From an uncultured Planctomycetia bacterium (GTDB lineage Bacteria; Planctomycetota; Phycisphaerae; Phycisphaerales; SM1A02), in the NCBI GenBank assembly GCA_937871505.1, contig CALMPF010000028.1, positions 1 to 64,000 on the forward strand: a stretch of 64,000 nucleotides of DNA. The letters are read 5' to 3'. The translations under genes and the position numbers were made by a program. The notes below the pieces were generated by a model. It saw only the letters and a list, made by a program, of their open reading frames with translations. It was not told the origin of the DNA and ran no database searches. Below are positions 46,824-55,968 of this stretch, piece by piece (position 1 is the first letter of the stretch; every line of letters starts with the position of its first letter).

Positions 46824-47652
46824 GCACCACGGCAACGGCATCCTCTCCCGGATCGGCGCGCGGAAGCGCGTCGAAGTCGCGCGGGCGATCGCCAGGACTC
46901 CGCCCGAAGCGCTGCGCGAGCGCGTCGCGTCGATGCCGCGGCCGCGCAACTTCTTCAGCGCCGTCGTCGACGAGCGCGACCTCGCACACTCCCGGATCAT
47001 CGCTGAGATCAAGCGCAAGAGCCCTTCGGCGGGCGTGATTCGCAGCGACTTCGACCCTGTGGTCATCGCCCGACAGTACCACGAGGCAGGTGCGGCCGCG
47101 CTCTCATGCCTCACCGACGAAGCCGACTTCGGCGGTCGCCTGGAGTACATCGAGCAGATCCGCGCCGCCGTGCCCCTGCCCGTCCTCCGCAAGGACTTCA
47201 TCGTCGACGAGTACCAGGTCTGGGAGTCGCGCGCAGCGGGAGCCGATGCCATCCTGCTCATCGCCGAACTGCTCTCCGAGGGAGAGATCATCGACCTGCA
47301 GATCCTCTCGACGGAGCTGGGCATGACGGTGCTCCTGGAGGTGCACGACGTCGAGAACCTGCTCCGGCTCCGGCAGCACGTCGGCTTTCCCCACAGCGGC
47401 TACTCGCTGCTGGGCATCAACAACCGCAACCTCGCGACGATGACGACCGACCTGCGGCACACCTTTCGGCTGCTCGACCTGATCGACGATCGCTCGATCC
47501 GCCGCGTGCTGGTGAGCGAGTCGGGGATCTCGACTCCCGACGACCTGCGCCGCCTGCGCGAGCATGGCGTGAACATCGCGCTGGTCGGCGAGTCCCTCAT
47601 GCGCGAAGCCGATCCGGGCGCTGCGCTTCGAGCGCTCCTCGCGGCCGGATAG
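46822..47652 (+). CDS. trpC: indole-3-glycerol phosphate synthase
   Basis: It closes the indole ring in tryptophan synthesis. The 276-residue barrel has all family signatures: IIAEIKRKSPSAG (catalytic Lys), LRKDFIVDEYQV, LLEVHD, GINNRNLATM and VLVSESGIS. The N-terminus GILSRIGARKRVEVARAI is typical, so the ATG is well supported. No Shine-Dalgarno. A TATAAC box lies about 85 bp upstream, inside the divergent CPBP gene. No other trp genes apart from trpS are near. Confidence 0.96.
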   Translation: MHHGNGILSRIGARKRVEVARAIARTPPEALRERVASMPRPRNFFSAVVDERDLAHSRIIAEIKRKSPSAGVIRSDFDPVVIARQYHEAGAAALSCLTDEADFGGRLEYIEQIRAAVPLPVLRKDFIVDEYQVWESRAAGADAILLIAELLSEGEIIDLQILSTELGMTVLLEVHDVENLLRLRQHVGFPHSGYSLLGINNRNLATMTTDLRHTFRLLDLIDDRSIRRVLVSESGISTPDDLRRLREHGVNIALVGESLMREADPGAALRALLAAG

Positions 47653-47747
47653 CCGCGAGCGGAGCCGCCATCGCGGGCCGGAGCGCCGCCCAGCGGAGCC
47701 CCGCCCGAAGCCGATCACGCTCGAATGGAAGCGAGGCACGCCGTCGG

Positions 47748-48806
47748 TCAGCGACCGGAACCGATCGCCGCGCCGACCCCGACGGGAAGCAGCCGCTCGG
47801 CGATCTGCACGGCGTTGAGGGCGGCTCCCTTCCGGATCTGGTCGCCGCAGACGAACAGCTCGAGGCCCTTGCCGGGATCCTGCGAGCGGTCGGCGCGGAT
47901 GCGCCCGACGAGGACGTCGTCGCCGCCCGCCGCGTCGATCGGCTCCGGAAAGCGGTTCGCGGCGCGGTCGTCGACGATGCGCACGCCCGGCGCGCGCCGC
48001 AGCAGCCCGCGCGCCGCCTCCTCGTCGAGGGAACCGCGAAACGTCAGGTTGATCGCCTCCGAGTGGGCGCGGAGCACGGGCACGCGGATGCACGTCGCGG
48101 CGACGCGGACGGAGTCGTCGCGCCACATCCGCCGCGTCTCGCACTCGAGCTTGCGCTCCTCCTCGTTGTACCCGTCCGGACCGATCGCCGAGTTGTGCGA
48201 GAAGAGGTTGAAGAGATACGGTCGCCCGAAGATCGGCGTCGCGAGCGGCCTTCCCGCCGACCAGTCCCGCGCCTGCTCCTCGAGCTCCGCCATCGCCGCC
48301 GCGCCCGCGCCGCTCGCGGCCTGATAGGTGCAGACCACCATGCGGTCGACGCCGACGGCGCGATGCAGCGGCGTGACCGCGACCAGCGCCACGATCGTCG
48401 AGCAGTTCGGATTGGCGATGATCGTCGGGCCCGCGATCGCGTCCAGCTCGTCGCCGTTCACCTCGGGAGTGACCAGCGGAAAGCGCGGGTCCATGCGGAA
48501 GCAGGAGGAGTTGTCGACGACCGTTGCCCCCCGGGCGACCGCGACGGGCGCGAACTCTGCGCTGACCGACCTCCCCGCCGAAAAGAGCGCCAGATCGACG
48601 CCGTCGAACGAGCCGGACCCCAGCGGTTCGACCTCGATCGCCTCTCCGGCAAACGCCACGCGCCTGCCCGCCGAGCGCGCCGACGCGAGCAGCTTGAGCG
48701 AGCGCATCGGGAATGACCGCTCCTCCAGAATGCGCAGGAACTCCGCGCCGACGGCACCGGTGGCGCCGACGATCGCGACCGCAGGACGGGAAGGGAGCGA
48801 CGACAT
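47748..48806 (-). CDS. asd: aspartate-semialdehyde dehydrogenase
   Basis: It reduces aspartyl phosphate with NADPH in the pathway to lysine, threonine and methionine. The 352-residue protein has the nucleotide loop VGATGAVGAEFLRILEER, the catalytic Cys135 in NPNCSTI and the substrate histidine in VPVLRAHSEAIN. Start ATG 48806 removes an Arg-rich upstream frame. TACCGT lies 8 nt before the ATG and there is no Shine-Dalgarno. Confidence 0.96.
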   Translation of the reverse strand: MSSLPSRPAVAIVGATGAVGAEFLRILEERSFPMRSLKLLASARSAGRRVAFAGEAIEVEPLGSGSFDGVDLALFSAGRSVSAEFAPVAVARGATVVDNSSCFRMDPRFPLVTPEVNGDELDAIAGPTIIANPNCSTIVALVAVTPLHRAVGVDRMVVCTYQAASGAGAAAMAELEEQARDWSAGRPLATPIFGRPYLFNLFSHNSAIGPDGYNEEERKLECETRRMWRDDSVRVAATCIRVPVLRAHSEAINLTFRGSLDEEAARGLLRRAPGVRIVDDRAANRFPEPIDAAGGDDVLVGRIRADRSQDPGKGLELFVCGDQIRKGAALNAVQIAERLLPVGVGAAIGSGR

Positions 48807-48814
48807 GAGCCGTG

Positions 48815-48820
48815 ACGGTA
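48815..48820 (-). promoter_or_regulatory. candidate -10 box (TACCGT), leaderless start
   Basis: TACCGT on the minus strand ends 8 nt before the asd ATG. Confidence 0.35.
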
Positions 48821-48953
48821 GTCGGCCCGGGCGTCGACGCGGGCGGCTCATCGGGAACCCTGAACCCTCAGCGCGGACTCCTGGACGCGGCGCGAGGGGT
48901 GATCGCGCGCTCCGCGTCGCGACTCCTGCGCGCGGCGACGGGGCGCGGAGGCG

Positions 48954-48989
48954 GCGCGCCCGCCAGCGACCGGCGCCGGGCGGGCGCGC
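48954..48989 (-). terminator. possible terminator hairpin between gpmI and asd
   Basis: A perfect 11-bp stem GCGCGCCCGCC/GGCGGGCGCGC with a 14-nt loop, about 140 bases past the gpmI stop. All-GC stem without a T tract; position is the main argument. The rest of the 325-base gap shows nothing. Confidence 0.35.
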
Positions 48990-49131
48990 GGGCGATGACG
49001 GAAGCAGGTCGGTCATGGGACCTGGGCGACCGCCCCCGGCGCCCGCATGGCGGGAGCGCGGGCGGGCGCCATCCCGCGTCGCGATGGCTGCGGGCGCCGG
49101 AGCGCGACGGGCGCGAGCGGCCTGCCCGACT

Positions 49132-50814
49132 TCATCGGACGATCAGCGACCGTCCGGTCATCTCCGCAGGCTTCGGCACGCCGAGCAGGTCGAGCATCGT
49201 GGGGGCGAGGTCGGCGAGACGGCCATCGGCGCGGAGCGCCCCGCCGCGCAGGTCTTCGGCGACGACGATGACCGGGACGTCGTAGTTGGTGTGCGCCGTG
49301 TGCGGACAGTCATGGATCGGGTCCCACATCTGCTCGGCATTGCCGTGGTCGGCGGCGACGATCGCGGCCCCGCCTCGGGCGAGCGCAGCGTCGACGATGA
49401 GCCCTGTGCAGCGATCGACGGTCTCGCACGCGACGACGACCGCCTCGAGCTTCCCGGTGTGCCCCACCATGTCCGGGTTGGCGAAGTTCGCGATGATCGC
49501 GGGCTCGCCATCCGGCGCGGCGATGCGGTCGAGGACCGCCTGACAGACCGCGTCCGCGGACATCTCCGGCTTCTGGTCGTAGGTGGTCACGTCGCGCGGG
49601 CTGGGAATCAGGATGCGCCGCTCTCCCGGAAACGGCTCCTCGCGGTAATCGTTGAAGAAGAAGGTCACGTGCGGGTACTTCTCCGTCTCCGCGCAGCGAA
49701 GCTGCGCGAGCCCGGCCTTCGAGAGCGTTTCGCCGAGCGTCCCCGACATCCGCGGCGGCTTCTGGAACGCGACCTGCGTCGGCAGCCCCTCCTCGTACGC
49801 GGTCATCGTCACGAAGCTGAGCCGCTCGGGCCGCCGCCCGCGCTCGAAGCCGCCGCCCTTGACCCCCCGCCACGCCTCGTCGCCGAGCACGAAGGCCATG
49901 CTCAGTTCGCGCGGGCGATCGCCGCGAAAGTTGAAGAAGATCACGGCGTCACCATCGCCGATGACGACCGGCTTCCCGCGGTCGGGAACGACCTGGGTCG
50001 GCAGGATGAACTCGTCGCCGCGCCGACTCTCGTCGCTCGGGGCGTCGTAGTAGCGCTGCACGGCCTCCCGCCATGTCGCGGCGCGCCTCGCAGTCGGAGT
50101 CGTCAGGCAGCGCCACGCCTCCTCGATGCGCTCCCAGCGGAAGTCGCGGTCCATCGCGTAGAAGCGGCCGATGACCGAGGCGATCCGGCCACACCCGGTC
50201 CGGCCGATCGCCCGCTCGATGCGCTCGAGGTAGCCCGCCGCGCTCGTCGGCGGCGTGTCCCTGCCGTCGGTGATCGCATGGATGGCGACGCGCTCGCCCC
50301 GGAACTCCTCGAGCCTCGCGAGTTCAAGGAGCGCTTCGAGGTGCGCGAGATCGCTGTGGACGAGGCCGTCGCTCGCGAGGCCGAGCAGGTGGACGCGCCC
50401 CCCGCCGCGGCGCGCATGCCCGAAGGCGCCGCGGAGGGCGGCGTTCCCGAAGAAGGAACCGTCCCGAACGGTCCGCGTGATCCGCATCAGCTCCTGGTCG
50501 ACGATCCGCCCGGCGCCGATGTTCTGATGCCCGACCTCGGAGTTGCCCATCACCGGTCCCGCGTCGGTGATCGGCAGGCCGACATCCTCGCCGCTGGTCC
50601 GAATCAGGGTGTTCGGGTACTCGCGAAGGAGCCGGGCGGCGACCGGGGTCGACGCCAGCGCGGTCGCGTCTGATGACGCCTGCGCCGCATGCGGGTTGCG
50701 CCCCCAGCCGTCCCGGATGACGAGCACGACCGGCCGGTGCGCCCTCGGCGGCGACGGGCGGACTTCCGCGAAGGGCGCGGTCGCGGTGCCGGACGAGCGA
50801 GGGTCTGCTGACAT
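49132..50814 (-). CDS. gpmI: 2,3-bisphosphoglycerate-independent phosphoglycerate mutase
   Basis: It interconverts 3- and 2-phosphoglycerate in glycolysis with two Mn ions. The 560-residue protein has Asp35 (IRDGWGRNP), the phosphoserine site Ser92 in MGNSEVGHQNIGAG, ITDGRDTPPTSA, NFRGDRPREL, NPDMVGHTG and DHGNAEQM. An N-terminal extension of about 25 residues is Pro/Ala-rich. ATG 50814; a TACGCT lies 11 nt upstream, and there is no Shine-Dalgarno. Confidence 0.96.
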   Translation of the reverse strand: MSADPRSSGTATAPFAEVRPSPPRAHRPVVLVIRDGWGRNPHAAQASSDATALASTPVAARLLREYPNTLIRTSGEDVGLPITDAGPVMGNSEVGHQNIGAGRIVDQELMRITRTVRDGSFFGNAALRGAFGHARRGGGRVHLLGLASDGLVHSDLAHLEALLELARLEEFRGERVAIHAITDGRDTPPTSAAGYLERIERAIGRTGCGRIASVIGRFYAMDRDFRWERIEEAWRCLTTPTARRAATWREAVQRYYDAPSDESRRGDEFILPTQVVPDRGKPVVIGDGDAVIFFNFRGDRPRELSMAFVLGDEAWRGVKGGGFERGRRPERLSFVTMTAYEEGLPTQVAFQKPPRMSGTLGETLSKAGLAQLRCAETEKYPHVTFFFNDYREEPFPGERRILIPSPRDVTTYDQKPEMSADAVCQAVLDRIAAPDGEPAIIANFANPDMVGHTGKLEAVVVACETVDRCTGLIVDAALARGGAAIVAADHGNAEQMWDPIHDCPHTAHTNYDVPVIVVAEDLRGGALRADGRLADLAPTMLDLLGVPKPAEMTGRSLIVR

Positions 50815-51009
50815 GGGCGGCAGAGAGCGTAGTGGAGAGTCCGAGCCGCGTCCGCGCCGCGGCGCCGATGGCGACGGGTCCGCGCCACCGAGCCGCCCGA
50901 CGCCAGGTCGGGCGTCCGCCGGCGCGAAACCTGAATCGTCGATCGCTCCCCGGATCGCCTCGCCCCGCTTGAGGACCCATCCGATCCTCGGGCGCAGTCT
51001 TCTCATGCT

Positions 51010-51324
51010 TCAGCCGCGAGCGACGCCGCACTCGCTTCGACGCCTCCGCCTGCGCGTCCGCAGCGTCCGCGGCGGCCGCGGCGATGGGGCCTCGTCGGCC
51101 CCACCTGCTCCGCTTCGGACGTCGCCCCCACGAACATCCTCGAACGCCGCGAGACCGAGCGGATCGAGGGTCGCGGCGACGATCCCCGAGATGAACCAGC
51201 CCAGATCGTCCGCCGGCAGCCACTCTCGCAGCGACTGCGGCAGCGGCAGCATTCGATCGGGCTCGGAGGGCTCGGAGCCGCGTCCCATTCCCGGCCATCC
51301 GCGCCATACGTCCGATCGGTCCAT
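51010..51324 (-). pseudogene. 5' fragment of an IS5/IS1182-type transposase (DUF772 region), decayed
   Basis: The 104-residue reading contains MLPLPQSLREWLPADDLGW followed by FISGIVAATLDPLGLAAFE, which matches the N-terminal DUF772 segment of IS5/IS1182-type transposases (LPxSLxEWLPEDHLxxFI...LDLSAF). Beyond this it degenerates into Arg-rich sequence, and no catalytic DDE domain follows. About 105 bases upstream on the same strand lies one terminal-repeat-like sequence (51429-51444), which is the expected layout for one end of an insertion sequence. The other end appears to be lost. Confidence 0.6.
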
Positions 51325-51428
51325 CGGAATCCCGTGAGTTCGTGGAGATTCTCGCGGAGGGCGCAGGCCGCACCGGCGCCGAAGCGGCCCAAACTCGGGC
51401 CTCGCGCGCTCTCGGAGGCTGAAGGCGC

Positions 51429-51444
51429 TCCGTGACGCAGGCTC
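51429..51444. repeat. terminal inverted repeat matching the argJ miniature element
   Basis: TCCGTGACGCAGGCTC differs at one of 16 positions from the right terminal repeat at 18888-18903. It is directly followed by CTAC, whose complement GTAG holds the TAG stop of the UbiA gene, just as the left CTAG holds the argJ stop. Confidence 0.65.
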
Positions 51445-52482
51445 CTACGGCGCTTGCGGCGCCGCCGCGGCGCTGCGGAGCACATCCACGATTCCGAGCC
51501 CGCCGATGATGCATGAGATCACGCCGTTGAGCGTGAAGAAGGTCAGCGCCATCCGCGACGTCCCCCAGCGGAGCACGGTCGCGTGCTCGATCAGGAGCAG
51601 GAGCGACGTGATCGCCGCCGCGACCGTCATGGCGATGCCGAAGCGGGGATCCCCGAGAGCGACCCTCCAGAGAAGCGCCAGCGCGAGCAGGTGGAGTCCC
51701 CGGCTCGCCCAGAGCGCCGCGCCGACGCCCCAGCGCGAGGGCACGCTGTGAAGCCCCTGGCGCCGGTCGCACTCGACGTCCTGGAGTGCGTAGATCACGT
51801 CGAAGCCCGCCACCCAGCACAGCACCATCGCGGCGAGGAGCCAGAGCGTCGGCTGAAACGCCTGCGCCGGATCGACCGCGATCGCCGCAGCGATCGGGCT
51901 GATCGCCAGCGACGATCCGAGGTAGAGGTGGCAGAGCGCGGTGAAGCGCTTGAGCCACCCGTAGGCGCAGATCCACGCGAGGACCGGGAGCGCCAGCGCC
52001 AGCGGCCACCAGTTCCCGAAGAGGAACCCGAAAGCCGCCGCGACGACGATGAACGCGGCGCCCGCGACGCCGATCGCGAGCAGCACGCGCCGCGGCGTGA
52101 GCCGCCCCGCGGGCAGCGCGCGCCCGGCGGTGCGCGGGTTCTCGGCATCGATCGCCCGGTCGAGGTAGCGATTCGCGAGCATGGCCGCGCTCCGCGCCGC
52201 GACCATCGCAAGGACGACGAGACCGAGCTGAAGCCCGAAGCGCGGCCAGTCGACCGCGGAGGGGCCGGCGGTCGCGCTCGCCCCGGCCGGTGCCGCCGCG
52301 AGGAACGCCGCGAGCAGCGCGAAGGGGAGCGCGAAGACGCTGTGGGCGAGCTTGATGTCCGCAGCGATCGCCGCCCCGTCGGACGCGAGCGCTGAAACGA
52401 GGCCGGTGCGCGGCGCGGGCGGCCGCCGTGCGACGGCGCCGAGCGCGGGCGCAGCCGCGGACGGACGCGGCTCAGCGCTCAC
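51445..52482 (-). CDS. UbiA family prenyltransferase (4-hydroxybenzoate/menaquinone type)
   Basis: A 345-residue membrane prenyltransferase with about nine helices. The two Asp-rich Mg-diphosphate motifs are present: NRYLDRAIDAENPRTAGR and DVIYALQDVECDRRQGLHS. It attaches a polyprenyl chain to an aromatic quinone precursor. In planctomycetes, which usually make menaquinone by the futalosine route, this would be MqnP; sequence alone does not settle UbiA versus MqnP. GTG start at 52482 with GGAGG only 4 nt upstream. Its TAG stop coincides with the insertion end described next to it. The N-terminal 30 residues are Ala/Pro-rich. Confidence 0.88.
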   Translation of the reverse strand: MSAEPRPSAAAPALGAVARRPPAPRTGLVSALASDGAAIAADIKLAHSVFALPFALLAAFLAAAPAGASATAGPSAVDWPRFGLQLGLVVLAMVAARSAAMLANRYLDRAIDAENPRTAGRALPAGRLTPRRVLLAIGVAGAAFIVVAAAFGFLFGNWWPLALALPVLAWICAYGWLKRFTALCHLYLGSSLAISPIAAAIAVDPAQAFQPTLWLLAAMVLCWVAGFDVIYALQDVECDRRQGLHSVPSRWGVGAALWASRGLHLLALALLWRVALGDPRFGIAMTVAAAITSLLLLIEHATVLRWGTSRMALTFFTLNGVISCIIGGLGIVDVLRSAAAAPQAP

Positions 52483-52587
52483 GCAGCCTCCGCAGCCTTC
52501 GGGCGCTTCGGACGTCCCGCGCGGCCATGCAGCACCGCGCCGGCGCGCGGGACGGAGGGGTGCATCGGGGGAACGCCCGCGCGACGC

Positions 52588-53664
52588 TCACGTGCTCGAG
52601 GCCATCTCCCGCTTCGCCTTCCGCCCGGCGTCGATGCGCCGCTTGGCGAGCGCCACGGCGGCCGCGTGCATCGAGGGCATCGCCTCGCCCTCGCGGAAGA
52701 CGCTCGCGGTGGTCTCCTCGATGTCGGCGACCTTGCGGTCGATCTGCGGCTCGGTGAGCCCGAGGTAGAGTCCCGCGAGCCGAATCAGCCCGCCCGCGTT
52801 CACCACGAAGTCGGGAGCGTAGAGAATGCCGCGCGACTTGATGAGGGTGCCGTCGGAATCGGGATCGACGAGGACGTTGTTCGACGTTCCGCAGATGATC
52901 GCGCAGTTGAGCGTGCCGATCACCGGCGGGCTGAAGACGCCGCCGAGGGCGCAGGGGGCGAGGATGTCGCACTTCATTCCGAGGATGTCCCTGTCCTTCT
53001 CGACGGGAATGACCCCGAGCTCGTCGACGGCGCGCTTGACCGATGCGTCGTTGACGTCGGAGCCGTAGACCGTCGCGCCCTCGGCCCGAAGCAGCCGCGC
53101 GAGCTTGAAGCCGGTGGCGCCGAGCCCCTGAATCGCGACCGAGAGACCGGAGAAGGACGCCGGCTTGCCGAGGTGCCCGAGACACGCCTTCATTCCGTTG
53201 AAGCACCCGAGCGACGTGTACGGAGAGGGGTCGCCGCCGACCGAGACGGTCTCGCCGCCCATGACGTGCTGCGTCTCCCGCGCCATCCAGTCGACGAACT
53301 GAGTGTTCACCCCGACGTCCTCGGCGGCGATGTACTGCCCGCCGAAGGTGTCGACGAAGCGCCCCATCGCGCGGCCTTCGGCCTCGGTGCCGGGCTGGTT
53401 GGGCTTCGCAAGGAGGATCACCGACTTGGCGCCGCCCATCGGGAGGTCGGCGGCGGCGGCCTTGTACGTCATCCCCTCCGAGAGGCGAAGCACGTCGCGC
53501 AGCGCCGACTCCTCGGAGGCGTAGCACCAGCGGCGCGTCCCGCCGAGGGCGTTGCCGAGCACGGTCGAGTGGATCGCCACGATCGCCCGGAGATCGGTCT
53601 CGGGATCCCAGTGAAAGCAGACGCGCTCGTGACCGTGCCGGGAGATGGATTCGAAGAGGTTCAT
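52588..53664 (-). CDS. leucine/valine-type amino acid dehydrogenase
   Basis: An NAD-dependent Glu/Leu/Phe/Val dehydrogenase that deaminates branched-chain amino acids to oxo acids. The 358-residue length fits leucine dehydrogenases rather than glutamate dehydrogenases. Lys68 (MTYKAAAADLPMGG) and Lys80 (GGAKSVI) are the substrate and catalytic lysines; the dinucleotide loop is VAIQGLGATGFKLARLL. It lies between acyl-CoA dehydrogenase and UbiA genes on the same strand, suggesting a link with breakdown of branched-chain acids. No Shine-Dalgarno. Confidence 0.93.
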   Translation of the reverse strand: MNLFESISRHGHERVCFHWDPETDLRAIVAIHSTVLGNALGGTRRWCYASEESALRDVLRLSEGMTYKAAAADLPMGGAKSVILLAKPNQPGTEAEGRAMGRFVDTFGGQYIAAEDVGVNTQFVDWMARETQHVMGGETVSVGGDPSPYTSLGCFNGMKACLGHLGKPASFSGLSVAIQGLGATGFKLARLLRAEGATVYGSDVNDASVKRAVDELGVIPVEKDRDILGMKCDILAPCALGGVFSPPVIGTLNCAIICGTSNNVLVDPDSDGTLIKSRGILYAPDFVVNAGGLIRLAGLYLGLTEPQIDRKVADIEETTASVFREGEAMPSMHAAAVALAKRRIDAGRKAKREMASST

Positions 53665-53883
53665 GGGCTGGCGTGCTGAGTCGGAGAGTGCGGAGAGAGG
53701 TCTGGCCTCATCGACCTTCGGCGCCCGGACGGGCGGCCGCGGGGCATCGATGGACCGGGCGTGGCGACGATCTGCGATGCCGGCGGAGGACTGGTCGGGG
53801 ACGGCGGGCGTGACGGGACCGGGAGGAGCCGGGGGCGTGCGAAGGCCGGGCCGGCGCGGCGGCCTCGCGGCAGGGCGGGCGCC

Positions 53884-55815
53884 TCAGGTGCCCACCTTGA
53901 CGCCCGCGAAGATCGATCCGGACCCGAACTGGCGGATCGCGGACTGGTCCGGCTTCCTGCCGGTGCCGAAGGCGCTGCGGTCCGGCGTCCGCTCGGGGAT
54001 CACGTAGTCGGCATTGGGCAGCGTGTCGCTCCGTCGCAGCGCAGCGGCCGCAGCGGCGCGCATCGATGGGTCGACGTTGGTGCGCAGCTCGGCGATCGAG
54101 CGCTCGTTCTCCTCGACGGCGATCGCCGCGACGTGGTCGACGATGGCGCTCTCATACTCGAGCGCTTCTCCGTCGAGGCCGTTGCGCATCCCGCGGTCGA
54201 GCTTGCTGAGCGAACACGCGAGCGCGTGGATCCAGAGGACGCAGTTGGAGAGGCGCGCCTGGATCGTCTGGGCGGTGACGAGCCGCTCCTCGTGCTCCTT
54301 GAACATCATCTTCACCTGGTGGCTGAACTCGCGCACCAGCTCCTGGAGCGTCCGGGCGTGGCCCGCGAGCCGGGGGTCGAGCCGGCCGATGGAGGGCGCT
54401 GCGCGGCGCACCCCGAGGAAGAGCTCCGCGGCGATCCCCACGGCCTTCCCGAACTGCTTCATCGGCGCCTTGCGCAGTCCGAGCATCCACTCGCCGAGCT
54501 GCTTCGAGCCGTAGGCGAAGATGAAGGCGTGCATCACCTCGTTGGCGCCCTCGACGATCGTGTTGATGCGGCTGTCGCGCCAGATCCGCTCCAGGCCGTT
54601 TTCGGTCATGTAGCTCTCGCCGCCGAGAATCTGGATGGCGTGATCGACCGTCCTCCAGCCCATCTCCGAGCAGAAGACCTTGCAGAGCGCGGTCTCCAGC
54701 ATGATGTCCTCGTCGTGGCGGTCGAGGAAGCCGGTCGTCATGTAGAGCATCGCGTCCATCGCATAGGCGTACGCGGACATCGCGGCGATGCGCTCCTGGA
54801 CAAGCTCGAACTCCGCCAGCGGCCGATCGAACTGGTGGCGCGTCTTCGCCCACTTGATCGCCTGCTCCATCGCCTGCGTGGCGCCCCCGAGCATTCCGGC
54901 GCTGAGGGTGCAGCGGCCGTAGTTGAGGCACGTCAGGGCGACGTTGAGGCCCTTGCCCTCCTTGTGGAGCAGGTTCTCGCGCGGGACCTTCACATTCCGC
55001 AGCCGGATGCGCGCCTGCCAGGTGCCGCGGATGCCGCACTTGCTGCGGTTGCGGCTGAAGATGTCCACGCCCTCCATGTCCGGCGTGCAGACCAGCGCGG
55101 TCACGCGGTCCTTGCCGTCGGACATCTTCTGCTTGGCCATGACCGTGAAGAGGCCCGCAAGCGCGCCGGAGGTGGCCCACTTCTTCTCGCCGTTGAGGAT
55201 GTAGTGGGTGCCGTCGGCGGAGAGTTCGCAGCGCGTCTCCTGCCCGCCCGCGTCGCATCCGACGTTCGGCTCGCTCAGGCAGAAGGCGCTGAGCGTGTCG
55301 GTGGCCATGCGCGGAAGGAAGCGGCGCTTCTGCTCCTCCGATCCGAAGAGCATGACGGCCTTGCATCCGATCGACTGGTGCGCCGAGACGAGGACGGCCG
55401 TCGAGCCGCAGCTTCGGCCGATGCGCTCGAGGGCGCGGTTGTAGCTGGTGATTCCGAACCCGCCGCCGCCGTGCTCGCGCGGAATCGTCATCCCGAGCAC
55501 GCCCATGTCGAAGAGCCGCTTGATCACCCAGTCGGGGATCTCCTGCTCCTGGTCGATCTGGGCCGCCGGATGGTCGGTGCGGAGGTACTCGTCAAGCTCC
55601 GCGATGAGCTGGTCGCAGCGGGCCGACTCGTCGGCGGACTGCTGCGGAAAGGGAAAGACGAGCTCCTCGCGGAAGTTGCCCCAGAAGATGTTCTTGACGA
55701 AGCCCATCGTCCTCGGGTCCGGCCCGAGCATCTCCTGGGCATCCTCGATCTGCTTGCGATCCTTCGCGGAGATGTTCTTCAGTTCGGACGCAAGGTTGGG
55801 CTGGGTCGTGGTCAT
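53884..55815 (-). CDS. long acyl-CoA dehydrogenase with C-terminal extension
   Basis: An FAD enzyme that introduces the first double bond in acyl-CoA breakdown. The 643-residue protein is larger than the 380-residue soluble type and matches the VLCAD/ACAD9 class. Seen: IPREHGGGGFGITSYNRALERIG, AFCLSEPNVGCDAGG, ALTCLNYGRCTLSAGMLGGA, QILGGESYMTENGLERIWRD and IVEGANEVMHAF with the catalytic Glu region. About 180 C-terminal helical residues follow, as in membrane-associated VLCAD. ATG 55815 (MTTTQPNLASEL) is chosen. It is downstream of the enoyl-CoA hydratase gene by 153 bases. Confidence 0.92.
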   Translation of the reverse strand: MTTTQPNLASELKNISAKDRKQIEDAQEMLGPDPRTMGFVKNIFWGNFREELVFPFPQQSADESARCDQLIAELDEYLRTDHPAAQIDQEQEIPDWVIKRLFDMGVLGMTIPREHGGGGFGITSYNRALERIGRSCGSTAVLVSAHQSIGCKAVMLFGSEEQKRRFLPRMATDTLSAFCLSEPNVGCDAGGQETRCELSADGTHYILNGEKKWATSGALAGLFTVMAKQKMSDGKDRVTALVCTPDMEGVDIFSRNRSKCGIRGTWQARIRLRNVKVPRENLLHKEGKGLNVALTCLNYGRCTLSAGMLGGATQAMEQAIKWAKTRHQFDRPLAEFELVQERIAAMSAYAYAMDAMLYMTTGFLDRHDEDIMLETALCKVFCSEMGWRTVDHAIQILGGESYMTENGLERIWRDSRINTIVEGANEVMHAFIFAYGSKQLGEWMLGLRKAPMKQFGKAVGIAAELFLGVRRAAPSIGRLDPRLAGHARTLQELVREFSHQVKMMFKEHEERLVTAQTIQARLSNCVLWIHALACSLSKLDRGMRNGLDGEALEYESAIVDHVAAIAVEENERSIAELRTNVDPSMRAAAAAALRRSDTLPNADYVIPERTPDRSAFGTGRKPDQSAIRQFGSGSIFAGVKVGT

Positions 55816-55968
55816 GGGTCTCGACGGGCGAATGTGGGGGGAACGTTCCGGATCGAGGAGTCGCGGCGGCGGCCGGTCGGGCAGGTGAGGGACGGGAATC
55901 GTGGCCACCTCGGCGATGGAAGGCAAATCGCTGGGGGCGACTCGGCCGCCAGCAGCCTCCGGCGGCGG

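Noticed and set aside
51003..51485. Longer minus-strand frame (160 residues) over the transposase relic
   Set aside because: It is a different frame from the one with the DUF772-like sequence and shows only Ser/Arg-rich random sequence.
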